Positions 50,140 to 59,721 are shown, numbered from the stretch's first letter. The stretch is DNA of 64,000 nt from DSXH01 sp020724325 (GCA_040756515.1 JBFLYW010000006.1:82050-146049), one strand, 5' to 3'. The notes: generated from the sequence alone by a model not told the origin. Made by a program: numbers and translations.

Positions 50140-53115
50140 ATGAGAATAAGAAATAATTTAATTCTGCTATTACTGATCATTATTACCGATTTAACCGCAC
50201 AGACGCTAAAAGCAACTTTTGATGACGCACTAAATCTATATCAAAGCAAAAACTATTCTTCTGCTTACGATTTATTCAAATCCATTTCCAGAGATAAATC
50301 GGTTAATGAAAATGAGAAGTCGTCTTCGCTCTTATATGCTGCTGAGTGTTTATCTAAACTGAATCAACTTGATGGTGCCGCCTCGGAATATGAATCATTT
50401 CTAAAATTGTATCCTCAATCATCTTTTAGAGAAAGTGTATTATATGAATTAGGTACAATTTATTATCATAACGGAGAATTCAGAAAAGCCCGGGAAAATT
50501 TATCCCGATTAATCTATGAATATCCCCTCAGCACAAATTTGGGCTCAGCTTATTATTGGCTGGGGGAATCCTTCTCAGCCGAAAATAAATTTATTGATGC
50601 AGAAGAAAATTTTAAGGAAGCTATTTCAAGAAGAAATGAAAACAACTTTATTACAAACAGTATTTATGCTCTCGGTTTTTTATACGAAAGGACAGGTGAT
50701 TATAATAGCGCAGTTACTCATTACGATGAACTGTTAACTTATTATAGGAACAGTCCTCTTGCACCTCGTGCTCAATTAAGAATTGGCATTTGCTATTTTA
50801 CTATTAAGGATTACGACAGCGCCGTTCTGGAATTAACGGACCCTCAGATAAATAACTTGACTGCAGAAGAAATTGTTGAAGCAAAATATTTTCTGGCTAA
50901 CTCTTTTATTAGACTAAAAGATTACAAAAACGCTGAAACAATTTTTGAAGAACTGAAATCTGATACTAACGACCAATTTTTCCACAACAAGATAAATTAC
51001 AGTCTTGCATGGATAAAGTTTCAGAAGAATGAATTGAGCGACGCATTTAAGATATTTGACGAATTAGCCCGAATCGAAAACGATACAATTGCAATCTCCT
51101 CTCTATTCTGGAGCGGTGAATGCAAACGCTACTTAGGCGAATCTATTCTGGCAAACGAAATTTTTGACCGGTTCCTTAAGAAATACCCTGGTCATTCTTA
51201 CGCTGCTCGCGCACAGTTGGGCAAAGGTACATCGTATTTTAGCCAGAACCTTTCACATGAAGCAGAATCTGCACTTTACAAGGCAATCAATTCTAATGAT
51301 TTGTATGCAAGAGGGAAAGCTAATGCTCTTCTTGGGGAGCTAAAGTTAAATCAAAAATTATTTTCGGAATCAAAAAATTATTTTCTGGAATCAATTAAAT
51401 TAACGGCAAATGTAGCAGGTATTTACTATAAAGCAATGCTTGGTCTAGGTGTATCGGAATTTTTTCTTGGAAATTATGATGAGTCGGTAAGAAATCTTGA
51501 GGTTCTATTAAACCGTGCAAAAGATTTTGAAACAGATAAAACAAATTTCTATTTAGCTGAATCGTATCTGATGAGAGGTGAATACTCTGCCGCAATTAAA
51601 CACTACAATCAGATTAGTGCAAATAACAATGAATTGAGAAAACCATCCATCTACGGAAAAGCTTATGCTTATTTCAACCTGAAAGATTTTCCTAATGCTA
51701 TTTATTATTTCAATGAATATGTTACAAAATATCGAAATGATCAGAATGTTAACGATGCACGATTAAGACTGGCAGATAGTTATTTTGGTATCAAAAATTT
51801 TGATAAAGCAAGCCAGATATACCGCGAACTTTTTACCAGCGATAAATTAATTTCTAACGACGACCAAACATATTATCAGTATTGCCAATCATTATTTAAA
51901 GCCGGAAAGTCTAATAATGCAATTGAAGAGTTTATTAAGTTACAGCAGAAATTTCCGCGCTCACGGTTTGCAGACGCTTCTCAATATGTAGTTGGGTGGA
52001 TTTACTTCCAGCAAAATAATTTTAGAGCTGCAATCGAAAACTATGAAAAGCTGTTAACCAAATACCCGTCATCTTCACTTAAACCGATTGCTTTTTACTC
52101 TATTGGCGATTCTTATTTTAACCTTGGCGACTATGAAGCATCAATAAATTATTATAACCGGGTATTAACAGAGTTTCCTAATACACCTTACATTCTTGAT
52201 GCTGTAAACGGAATTCAATTCGCTTACGTTGCAAAAGAAGAGCCGGAAAACGCAGTTAGCTTTATTGAGCAATTCGTTTCTATAAATCCTTCTTCAAAGT
52301 ACAGCGACCAGATCTTCATTAAAAAGGGTGATATTTATTACAGCTCCAATGATTATAACAACGCAATAAATGCTTACCAGGAATTTATTCAGAAATTTCC
52401 ATCGAGTACTCTTATTCCTAATGCATATTACTGGATTGGAAAAAGTGCGGCATTTTTAAAAAGGGAAACTGAAGCTATCGATAACTTTAATAAAGTTCTT
52501 AGCATTAACCTGAAATCCACTATCGGAATTTCCGCAGCAATTGATCTTGCTAACATTTATGCAAATAGAAACGATTTTAATTCGGCAGTTAGAGTACTTA
52601 ATTCCTCAATTGATGCCCAGCCAACCTCTAACCGGATTCCCGAACTTCTCTATTTAAGAGCTGTTGCTGAAATTAATTCTGAACCCTTAGATGATGCTTA
52701 TAAAACTCTCGACCAGATTATAACATATTATGATGGTTCTATCTTTGCTGCAAAATCTAAAATTGAATTGAGTCTTCTGGAAATTAATAAGAAAAACTTT
52801 GATAATGCATTGATACTTCTTAAAGAGCTTGCAGAGAAGAGACTAGATGATATTGGCGCGCGTGCTCAATATTTGATTGGATTAGCTTATTACGAGCAGA
52901 ACAATTTTAATGATGCAATTATTGCTTTTGTTAGAGTGAGATCGGTTTATTCAAGTTATGATGAATGGTTTACAAAATCTTTATTAAAACTTGGCGATTG
53001 TTATCTCAAATTAAATGATAAACAACAAGCACGCGAAATGTACCGTGCTGTAATTAACCGCCATAAAACAGGTGAATTAGCCCAGGAAGCTAACAGGAAG
53101 TTGAAACAACTATGA
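50140..53115 (+). CDS. Large exported TPR protein (first gene of a TonB operon)
   Basis: 991 residues: a signal peptide (LILLLLIIITDLTAQ) then some 25 tandem TPR or TPR-like units, with repeated patterns such as YELGTIYYHNGEFRKARENLSRL and YSIGDSYFNLGDYEASINYYNRVLTEFPNTPY. The YP-S-S spacing (KYPSSSLKPIAFYSIGDSYF) is typical of the YbgF/BamD-like TPR_6 type. It has no lipobox, so it is periplasmic. Its last 4 nt overlap the beta-barrel gene (ATGA) and ExbB, ExbD and TonB genes follow. It probably bridges the TonB machinery and the barrel, or binds envelope cargo; partners are inferred from operon order. Confidence 0.85.
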   Translation: MRIRNNLILLLLIIITDLTAQTLKATFDDALNLYQSKNYSSAYDLFKSISRDKSVNENEKSSSLLYAAECLSKLNQLDGAASEYESFLKLYPQSSFRESVLYELGTIYYHNGEFRKARENLSRLIYEYPLSTNLGSAYYWLGESFSAENKFIDAEENFKEAISRRNENNFITNSIYALGFLYERTGDYNSAVTHYDELLTYYRNSPLAPRAQLRIGICYFTIKDYDSAVLELTDPQINNLTAEEIVEAKYFLANSFIRLKDYKNAETIFEELKSDTNDQFFHNKINYSLAWIKFQKNELSDAFKIFDELARIENDTIAISSLFWSGECKRYLGESILANEIFDRFLKKYPGHSYAARAQLGKGTSYFSQNLSHEAESALYKAINSNDLYARGKANALLGELKLNQKLFSESKNYFLESIKLTANVAGIYYKAMLGLGVSEFFLGNYDESVRNLEVLLNRAKDFETDKTNFYLAESYLMRGEYSAAIKHYNQISANNNELRKPSIYGKAYAYFNLKDFPNAIYYFNEYVTKYRNDQNVNDARLRLADSYFGIKNFDKASQIYRELFTSDKLISNDDQTYYQYCQSLFKAGKSNNAIEEFIKLQQKFPRSRFADASQYVVGWIYFQQNNFRAAIENYEKLLTKYPSSSLKPIAFYSIGDSYFNLGDYEASINYYNRVLTEFPNTPYILDAVNGIQFAYVAKEEPENAVSFIEQFVSINPSSKYSDQIFIKKGDIYYSSNDYNNAINAYQEFIQKFPSSTLIPNAYYWIGKSAAFLKRETEAIDNFNKVLSINLKSTIGISAAIDLANIYANRNDFNSAVRVLNSSIDAQPTSNRIPELLYLRAVAEINSEPLDDAYKTLDQIITYYDGSIFAAKSKIELSLLEINKKNFDNALILLKELAEKRLDDIGARAQYLIGLAYYEQNNFNDAIIAFVRVRSVYSSYDEWFTKSLLKLGDCYLKLNDKQQAREMYRAVINRHKTGELAQEANRKLKQL

Positions 53116-54701
53116 AAAAGATTTTAATGATATTATTCGCCCTATTTACCGGTTCCGGCTTTTCTCAACAAGAACAAAAAAGTATTGAACTGCCGGATTT
53201 TGTTATTACGGGAAGACAAAGCGTTGAAGTTCAGGCTGCTAAAAAGAAAAAACCGGAATTGATAAGTATTCTTTCTCAGGAGTTTTTTACTCCACAATAT
53301 TCTCCAGAAGAATTGCCATTAATGCTTTCATCTATTCCTAAAAATCTTGTTCCTTCTATTAATGCCGGAGATGAATATAATTCTGGAAGACTCTTCCTTG
53401 GTGCCGGAAGATATCTTTTGCCGGTTGGAAATTTTTCAATTAGTAAATCATTCGATAATTTCTTGCTCTCTGCCGGACTTTGGGGGTCTAATACAACAGA
53501 ATATATTTCAAACGCTGGATACAATGCATCCGGAGCTGATTTAAGCAGCACTATTTTTGTTAGTACAGCTTCTGATATACTTGCCGGTACTATTATTAAA
53601 CTTGACGGAAACTATCTGAGAGATAGTTATAAATTCTTTGGGTCAGTTAATCCTTTGTTCGAAAGAAAATCTAATAGAGGTAATGGTTCTCTTTCCATAA
53701 AAAATAATTACTATGATCTATTTAACTTCGGATTAAAATTTAGTGCGGATTTTCTTACACTTTCAGAAAACAATTTACAGGAAAGGGATTTATTATTATC
53801 TGCAGATGCCAGTTTTAAAATTAGTAATCTTACAATTGGCGGTATCGGAAAATTTCAAAGACAAATATTAAACAACAATTTAAGCGGAAAAGAGAGTTAT
53901 AATTTTTATTCAATGGAAGGATTTATAAAATTATCTCCCGCAAACTTAATGAATTTAATACTGGGGGCAGAAGCTGCAGGTAATGCCGCTAACAGTTTCT
54001 TTTCCCCGTTTGGTTCTATGCATTTAGAATTGAACAAAGGATTATCTTTTAATATAAGTTTTAAACCACGAGCCGAAAATATTACTTTAAAGTATTTTTT
54101 AAACGAAAATTTATATATGCGCAACGGCTTAATTGATAATGTTTTGCGAGAGGTAAAATTTGATTTGCATAGTACACTAAATTTTGAATATGAAAAATTC
54201 TTCGGGATTTCACTATGGGGTAATTATTCTAGTACGGATAACTACCATTACTACGAAGACTCGGTTCAGAGAGGTTTCTTCGACTTAAAAACTACTTCAC
54301 CGGTTAAATCATTAGCTGCCGGGATAAATTTGCTTATCCATCCGAATATTTTTGGTTTCTTCACCGGGGAAGTAAAATTTCAGGATGTAAAAGACGGAAA
54401 CAAAAATTATATTCCATACACTCCCGTTTATTCAGCAAGAATGACATACGGAGTTAGCATCACGCAAAATCTTGCAGCAAAATTCAAATACATTTTTGCC
54501 CATAATACTTATGCGGATCTTCTTAATACCGTTAAATTAAGTTCCTATCATAATATTTCTGTTGGAATTTCTTATAAACTTTTTGAATATCTATCTTTGA
54601 GCGCGGATTTTCAAAACATACTGAATCGAAGTAATTTTGTGTTAAGAGGATATCAGGAAAAGCCGTTTGATATTTTAATTGGTGCTGATTACCGTTGGTA
54701 A
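53112..54701 (+). CDS. Outer-membrane beta-barrel with TonB-box-like motif
   Basis: 529 residues with a signal peptide (MILFALFTGSGFSQQ), then KSIELPDFVITGRQSVEV. The D-FVITG motif resembles TonB boxes and the start of TonB-dependent receptor plugs, but no full plug domain follows. The rest alternates in beta-strand pattern (FSISKSFDNFLLSAGLWGS ... HNISVGISYKLFEYLSLSADFQNILNRSNF) and ends in tryptophan (GADYRW), a BAM signal. At 529 residues it is smaller than usual TonB receptors. It overlaps the TPR gene by 4 nt and shares the operon with ExbB/ExbD/TonB, so energised transport or outer-membrane remodelling is plausible. Confidence 0.7.
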   Translation: MKKILMILFALFTGSGFSQQEQKSIELPDFVITGRQSVEVQAAKKKKPELISILSQEFFTPQYSPEELPLMLSSIPKNLVPSINAGDEYNSGRLFLGAGRYLLPVGNFSISKSFDNFLLSAGLWGSNTTEYISNAGYNASGADLSSTIFVSTASDILAGTIIKLDGNYLRDSYKFFGSVNPLFERKSNRGNGSLSIKNNYYDLFNFGLKFSADFLTLSENNLQERDLLLSADASFKISNLTIGGIGKFQRQILNNNLSGKESYNFYSMEGFIKLSPANLMNLILGAEAAGNAANSFFSPFGSMHLELNKGLSFNISFKPRAENITLKYFLNENLYMRNGLIDNVLREVKFDLHSTLNFEYEKFFGISLWGNYSSTDNYHYYEDSVQRGFFDLKTTSPVKSLAAGINLLIHPNIFGFFTGEVKFQDVKDGNKNYIPYTPVYSARMTYGVSITQNLAAKFKYIFAHNTYADLLNTVKLSSYHNISVGISYKLFEYLSLSADFQNILNRSNFVLRGYQEKPFDILIGADYRW

Positions 54702-54745
54702 TCCTCTATTTCTGATAGTTGAGTTTAATAACAGAAAATTTGGAT

Positions 54746-56692
54746 ATGACAATTACTGAACTTCAAAAAAGAATTGCTGAAGTACTTGGTGTTTCAAGCT
54801 CGGAAAAAGAACTCGCGTTTAATATTCTTATTACAAAAATTGCTGAGAATCTCGAGTCGGATCTTACTCTAAAAGTTCCTCGAATAGGATTTTTCCAGTT
54901 GAAAGAGAGTGATACCAATGTTAAAGAGACATTAATTTTTTCGCCTTTCTCAGACGAAATAAAAAAAATTTCTGCTACACTTTATCTTACTATTGATATT
55001 CCGCGCAAGATTTATAGAAACGAAGAAAAAGATTCGGATGTGTTTAGTATTGGAGTTGGTAAACCTTTACTTCCTCTTTCTGGCGATTTAAGTCCGCAGA
55101 CCGAATCTGAAACCTCCTATGTAATTCTTAAAAGATCTATCGAGGAAAGAGTAAATGAAATTATTGCTGAGTCCGATCTCCTTCCAAACTTTAATATATG
55201 GGATGATTATTATGAATCGCTTCAATCAAAAAATGAAATTGATGAAAGCAAATCCAAATTATCCGAACTTACTTCCGATATTGAATTTAGAGAGGATTTA
55301 ATTGCAGAGGATATTACTAATAACCTTCTGAATATCGAAACCGAACCTGTGCCTGTTGCTGCTTCGGAGGTTACTCCTTTGCTTACTGCTACTGATTTAC
55401 TCGAGGATTTTTCAACTCCTATTACAACTGAACCTGATACTACTCCTCAATTTGAATTGCCTGAAGAAAATGAAATTGCGATTGAAGAGCAAACACGCTT
55501 AGATACTGTTGATATCGCTTCAAAATTTTCCGATGATTTGAACGAATTAATAAAAGATTATGAAGATGAAAAACTTTCTGAACTAGATTTCAGCAAATTA
55601 AAAGATATTTATATTGAACCGGCTAAGGAAAATAAAGAACATGGTAAACTCGATTTTAGTTTAGAACATGAAGTTGAAGCACAACGTGAAGATGATTCAG
55701 AAGAAAATTATCTTGGACTCAAAAAATCTAATGAAGAAAAGATTGAATGGAACTGGGGCGATGAATTAAAAGAAGAATTGGGCTCGTCCATTGAAGAGGA
55801 AAAGAGATTCCTCTTCGAGTTTGATGATGAGTCTGAAGATTTTGAAGAGGAGCCAAAAAGCGTTGAAGATATATTCAAAACATCTGTACCGACAAAATCC
55901 CGGTTATTTGAACAACTTGAAAACTCAATAAAAAAAGAATTATCTGAAACGGAATCGGCTTCTGATTATTTCGAGTATCAAACTCCTCCTAAATATGAGT
56001 TTGTTGAAGATCGGAATACCGGTTACCAGCCGCTTTCTTATTCACCTCATACAAGAACTTCATCTGGTACAGATGAACAGTATTACAAAGAGCTTAAGGA
56101 GGACAGCGATAAATATTTCAGCAGAAATTTTTTTCTAATATTTTCAGCATTTATTATAATAGTAAGCATTACAGTTTATATGTTGCTGCCAAATAAAAAT
56201 GAGCCGGGTAATGATGCTGCCAGAAACGCAGTTAAGACTGATTCGGTACAATCCGAGAAATTAGAAGCGTCTTTGCCTGTTGATACAACCATAATAATTC
56301 CCGAAGATGAAAGTGATTTTCCTCGCGTTGCTTCATTAAGCGTTACAGATAAAAATTCAAAACCAGATCCCAGGGTAAAAGAAAAAGTTGTGAACGAACC
56401 AATCGGAGTGAGAACAAACGAATCGAACCCAATGTATAAAAAACCAGCTGCAGATACTAGAATTACAAACACGGTTTATTATGACGGAAAGAGCTACAAT
56501 GTTCAGGTTTCATCTTGGCGTAATAAAGATAAGGCAGAGCAAGAAGTAATACGACTGCGCGGGCTTGGTTTGAATGCTTTTATTTTTGAAGCCTATTTAC
56601 CGCAAAAAGGCGGAACATGGTATCGTGTACGTATCGGTAATTTTAAAACTGTAGAAGAAGCTAAATATTTTATTTCCAGAAACAATTTTTAA
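54746..56692 (+). CDS. HU-like domain, transmembrane helix and SPOR domain fusion protein
   Basis: The start is uncertain: ATG at 54746, or TTG at 54719, neither with a strong ribosome binding site. The N-terminal 90 residues (ITELQKRIAEVLGVSSSEKELAFNILITKIAENLE ... VPRIGFFQLKES) have the HU/IHF-like DNA-binding fold seen in Bacteroidota HU-domain proteins. A long acidic, disordered region (about 110-440) leads to one membrane helix (near 461-482), a periplasmic linker, and a C-terminal SPOR domain (YNVQVSSWRNKDKAEQEVIRL ... WYRVRIGNFKTVEEAKYF) that binds denuded peptidoglycan at division sites. It could connect the nucleoid to the cell wall. It lies between the barrel and exbB genes. Confidence 0.83.
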   Translation: MTITELQKRIAEVLGVSSSEKELAFNILITKIAENLESDLTLKVPRIGFFQLKESDTNVKETLIFSPFSDEIKKISATLYLTIDIPRKIYRNEEKDSDVFSIGVGKPLLPLSGDLSPQTESETSYVILKRSIEERVNEIIAESDLLPNFNIWDDYYESLQSKNEIDESKSKLSELTSDIEFREDLIAEDITNNLLNIETEPVPVAASEVTPLLTATDLLEDFSTPITTEPDTTPQFELPEENEIAIEEQTRLDTVDIASKFSDDLNELIKDYEDEKLSELDFSKLKDIYIEPAKENKEHGKLDFSLEHEVEAQREDDSEENYLGLKKSNEEKIEWNWGDELKEELGSSIEEEKRFLFEFDDESEDFEEEPKSVEDIFKTSVPTKSRLFEQLENSIKKELSETESASDYFEYQTPPKYEFVEDRNTGYQPLSYSPHTRTSSGTDEQYYKELKEDSDKYFSRNFFLIFSAFIIIVSITVYMLLPNKNEPGNDAARNAVKTDSVQSEKLEASLPVDTTIIIPEDESDFPRVASLSVTDKNSKPDPRVKEKVVNEPIGVRTNESNPMYKKPAADTRITNTVYYDGKSYNVQVSSWRNKDKAEQEVIRLRGLGLNAFIFEAYLPQKGGTWYRVRIGNFKTVEEAKYFISRNNF

Positions 56693-56711
56693 ATTAATCG
56701 TAAGGAACTGT

Positions 56712-57365
56712 ATGGATTTACTCTCTATTTTTGTTAAAGGCGGAATTATAATGTATTTCATTCTTGCCAGTTCAATAGTAGCATTGGCAATTGCTATTGA
56801 AAAATTTATTGTACTAAAAAAGGCAAAAGTAAATGTACCTGCATTTCTTATTAAACTGAGAGTACTTATTAAAAAGAAAGACCTCGAAGGTGCTATCGGT
56901 TATTGTATGCAGGAAAGAACACCAGTTTCAAATATTGTAAAGAAAGGTTTGAAAAAAATCAGATTCGGTCATCAAAGGGTTGTAGAAGCAATTGAAAGCG
57001 CCGGTAGACAGGAAATAAGCAAATTGGAAAAGGGATTATCAATTCTTGCATCAATTGCCGGAATTGCTCCATTACTTGGTTTTCTTGGAACTGTTACCGG
57101 TATGATAGGTGCATTTATGAAAATTCAGGAACTTCATGGTTCTGCTAACCCGTCTGATCTTGCCGGCGGAATCTGGGAAGCACTTATTACAACTGCATTC
57201 GGCTTGATTGTTGGAATACCGGCATTAGCATTATATAACTATTTTGTTAGCAAGATAAACAAAATGGTTGTAGATATGGAAAGAATCTCTAACGATTTAA
57301 TTGATATGCTTGACGATACTTCTAAATCTGCTGTTAATGATGATGAAGACGATTACAATTTATAG
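56712..57365 (+). CDS. exbB: MotA/TolQ/ExbB proton channel protein
   Basis: 217 residues with three membrane helices (about 10-30, 108-130, 150-175) and the family core GISPLLGFLGTVTGMIGAF-like segment (here GIAPLLGFLGTVTGMIGAF) plus ITTAFGLIVGIPALALYNYF. ExbB and TolQ form the proton-conducting ring that energises TonB or TolA. It is followed after 7 nt by an exbD-type gene and then a tonB-type gene, making ExbB the better label than TolQ. It lies 19 nt after the HU-SPOR gene. Confidence 0.92.
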   Translation: MDLLSIFVKGGIIMYFILASSIVALAIAIEKFIVLKKAKVNVPAFLIKLRVLIKKKDLEGAIGYCMQERTPVSNIVKKGLKKIRFGHQRVVEAIESAGRQEISKLEKGLSILASIAGIAPLLGFLGTVTGMIGAFMKIQELHGSANPSDLAGGIWEALITTAFGLIVGIPALALYNYFVSKINKMVVDMERISNDLIDMLDDTSKSAVNDDEDDYNL

Positions 57366-57372
57366 GTGAAAA

Positions 57373-57774
57373 ATGAAATTTGAGACCTCAAACAAACCGT
57401 TAAGCGTTTTTGCTTTCTCATCACTTACTGATATTGTTATGTTATTACTGATATTTTTTCTTCTTACATCTCAGTTTGTTATTCAAACAGGAGTTAAAGT
57501 AAAACTGCCCAGTGCTCAAAATATTGAACAGGTTACTCAATCAAGAATGATTGTTACAATAACTCCCCAAAACCGAATATTTCTTGGTACAGAAGAGATA
57601 TCTATTGATAAACTTGCAGGTAGACTTGAATCAATAAAAATTACTTCTAACGAAAGCAATTTGATTATTCGTGCGGATAAATCTGTTCAGATAGATCTGA
57701 TAATTAGGGTAATTGATGCGGCTAGGGGAATTGGTATAGAAAAATTTACAATTGAAACAGAAAGAATAAGTTAG
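57373..57774 (+). CDS. exbD: ExbD/TolR biopolymer transport protein
   Basis: 133 residues: one N-terminal helix with the proton-relay aspartate (SLTDIVMLLLIFFLLTSQFVIQ), then the periplasmic domain (VKLPSAQNIEQ ... LIIRADKSVQIDLIIRVIDAARGIGIEKFTIET). These are the ExbD hallmarks. It pairs with ExbB in the inner membrane, and the TonB-type gene starts 2 nt after its stop. Confidence 0.93.
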   Translation: MKFETSNKPLSVFAFSSLTDIVMLLLIFFLLTSQFVIQTGVKVKLPSAQNIEQVTQSRMIVTITPQNRIFLGTEEISIDKLAGRLESIKITSNESNLIIRADKSVQIDLIIRVIDAARGIGIEKFTIETERIS

Positions 57775-57776
57775 AA

Positions 57777-58466
57777 ATGTTTGAAGATAATATTAGAAAT
57801 AAATCGTTTCTCTATTCAGTAATCATTCATATCCTGCTGATAATTTTTTTTGCATTCATAAATTTTTCAGTCGGAATGGAAGATGAAGATTACGTAACAA
57901 TTGGATTTGGAAGCGGAATGAGTATGGGCAGTGCCGGACCAATAGGACAAGATTTAAAGACCGAACGTAATCAACCCAAACAGGAAAAACTGCAGCAGAG
58001 GAATGTAGAACAGAAAAAGGTTGAGCTTCCTAAATCAATAAATCCCGATAAGGAGAATTTGATAACAGAAGCAGATAAGAAAAAAGAAAAAGTAAATGTT
58101 AATGCAGAAAAAGTAAAACCTCTAAATCAGGATGATTCGCAGACGAAAGGGACCGAACAACTGGGAGAAGGTGAAGGCGGATTTGGATTCGAAATTGATT
58201 TCGGCGGCAGGGGAATGAGAAAAATTTATAGTTACTCTCTTCCCGATTATCCTGAAGGTGTTTCAAAAGAGATTGACGTTAAATTAAGATTTACTATCAT
58301 GCCCGATGGCACCGTAGGCAAAATTTTTCCGCTTATTAAAGCTGATGCAAGATTGGAACTTACTGCAATTAATTCGCTAAGACAGTGGCGGTTTGAACCG
58401 CTGCCTCCAAATGCTAAACAAATTGACCAAACTGTTATTATTACTTTTCCGTACCGGCTTCAATAG
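57777..58466 (+). CDS. tonB: TonB-family energy transducer
   Basis: 229 residues: a cytoplasmic tail and one membrane helix (about 12-32), a proline/lysine/glutamine-rich periplasmic linker (60-145), a glycine-rich hinge (LGEGEGGFGFEIDFGGRG), and a C-terminal TonB domain (about 155-229: YSLPDYPEGVSKEIDVKLRFTIMPDGTVGKIFPL ... LRQWRFEPLPP ... VIITFPYRL). It should transmit ExbBD-derived energy to an outer-membrane protein, most simply the barrel in this operon. Its last 26 nt overlap the convergent small membrane-protein gene. Confidence 0.9.
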   Translation: MFEDNIRNKSFLYSVIIHILLIIFFAFINFSVGMEDEDYVTIGFGSGMSMGSAGPIGQDLKTERNQPKQEKLQQRNVEQKKVELPKSINPDKENLITEADKKKEKVNVNAEKVKPLNQDDSQTKGTEQLGEGEGGFGFEIDFGGRGMRKIYSYSLPDYPEGVSKEIDVKLRFTIMPDGTVGKIFPLIKADARLELTAINSLRQWRFEPLPPNAKQIDQTVIITFPYRLQ

Positions 58467-58740
58467 CTTTTTCTTCACGATAATAAATTCTGTAAAAGAA
58501 AAATTCTACAATTGTAAGTAAAGTAAGCGAAATTGTATCGGCTGTAAATTGAATTCCCAAACCTTTGCTGTCAAAAAAAATATTAACAAAAGATGTAGAG
58601 ATTGACCATCCTACTGTAAATAATATGGTTATCAAGGCAACGTTTATTAGACCGGAAGAAAGAGATTCCTCCTGCCACTTCTTAATGAATATATAAAGAA
58701 CAAACATAAAATGAGCAAAGAAAATAAATGCTGTTATCAT
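58441..58740 (-). CDS. Small membrane protein, 99 aa, unknown
   Basis: Function not recognised. Three predicted helices (about 1-20, 30-52, 62-85) end in a charged tail (YREEKAIEAGTEK). Its ATG overlaps the stop of the preceding 171-residue membrane-protein gene by one base, and its 3' end overlaps tonB by 26 nt on the opposite strand, so the terminal regions of the two transcripts are complementary. It is probably part of a small membrane-protein operon with the DUF2085 gene. Confidence 0.65.
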   Translation of the reverse strand: MITAFIFFAHFMFVLYIFIKKWQEESLSSGLINVALITILFTVGWSISTSFVNIFFDSKGLGIQFTADTISLTLLTIVEFFFYRIYYREEKAIEAGTEK

Positions 58741-59255
58741 TATTGATATCCGTTCCTGTTATTCAGCCTCTGATTTATTACTTGAGCTCCGACTAATCCG
58801 CCAATTATACCTACTACAGAATTTACTACCGTATTATTAATAATAATTGATAAAGCATAAAGTAGTGAAAAACCGTACTGCATAATATCGTTTCTTACAT
58901 TCTCATATAAATTTATCACTTCTGTTCTTAAGGTTTCGGAAATAGGTAATGTAGAAATCATTTTCTGTAACTCGGGCATCATAGAAACAATGTCATTGTT
59001 TTTAGTTACAAGTGTAATAAAAAGATCGAATAGGGTTCCAAAAAGAGCAGCATACAGCCCTGTGAAAAGTCCTATTAGAGCACCTTTCTTCATTGTAATT
59101 TTATCGGCAGTTGGATTTGCTTTTTTATCAAGAACTAAAGCAATGAATGAAGCCAATGGAACAATTAAACAGCATGATATACTTTTTGCTACCGGTACAA
59201 CATGTAAAACCCCGGCTCCAAATCCGCTTACAAATGAGGATATGTATTTTTTCAC
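58740..59255 (-). CDS. Membrane protein, 171 aa, unknown
   Basis: Function not recognised. A GTG start at 59255 is preferred because AAAGG lies seven bases upstream; a TTG at 59279 would overlap the previous gene by 20 nt. It has about four hydrophobic helices, with a double cysteine in the first (VVPVAKSISCCLIVPLASFIALVLD), a G-rich second (KKGALIGLFTGLYAALFGTLFDLFI), a central amphipathic linker, and a C-terminal GGLVGAQVINQRL. The DUF2085 gene ends 4 nt upstream and the 99-residue gene follows with a 1-nt overlap. Confidence 0.65.
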   Translation of the reverse strand: MKKYISSFVSGFGAGVLHVVPVAKSISCCLIVPLASFIALVLDKKANPTADKITMKKGALIGLFTGLYAALFGTLFDLFITLVTKNNDIVSMMPELQKMISTLPISETLRTEVINLYENVRNDIMQYGFSLLYALSIIINNTVVNSVVGIIGGLVGAQVINQRLNNRNGYQ

Positions 59256-59259
59256 AATA

Positions 59260-59715
59260 TTACCTTTTTGCTGTTTCAATAATCAGATTTTGTAAACCAT
59301 TGTAAAGATATAAAAATAGAATCGAACCAAAAAGAAATCCGGTTGTAATTGCAACAGCTTTAGAATAATTGTAAATACTTGCTGTTGTAAGGATAACATC
59401 AATAATCATAGGTATTATGGCAATTAAGACTAAAGTAAAATTTTTATTTGTTCTTATCTCATAAAAAAAATGGACAATGGAATTAGATAGTAAACCGAAA
59501 TAAATACCAAGACACCTGGAACAAACCAGACTATTTCCACAGCTCAAATTGATAACTTTTGCCGGGTCTTGATGACAAACCAATGAATAAGCATTGTAAG
59601 CAAATGGATAACCGTAAAGCAAAAAGCTGAATTTTTCTAACAAGCATTGATAGAAAATTCCTGATGTCCATAAGAGTAACAATACAAATAATATTATCCT
59701 GAATTGAATTATCAA
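59260..59715 (-). CDS. DUF2085 membrane protein
   Basis: 151 residues with four predicted helices. The DUF2085 signature is complete: YSLVCHQDP near the first helix and LVCSRCLGIYFG about 16 residues later, giving a CH ... C ... CxxC set of possible metal ligands at the membrane face. The start is TTG. The family has no assigned activity. It lies in a same-strand run with an NHL propeller (6-nt gap upstream) and two further small membrane proteins downstream. Confidence 0.85.
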   Translation of the reverse strand: MIIQFRIILFVLLLLWTSGIFYQCLLEKFSFLLYGYPFAYNAYSLVCHQDPAKVINLSCGNSLVCSRCLGIYFGLLSNSIVHFFYEIRTNKNFTLVLIAIIPMIIDVILTTASIYNYSKAVAITTGFLFGSILFLYLYNGLQNLIIETAKR

Positions 59716-59721
59716 TGGAGC

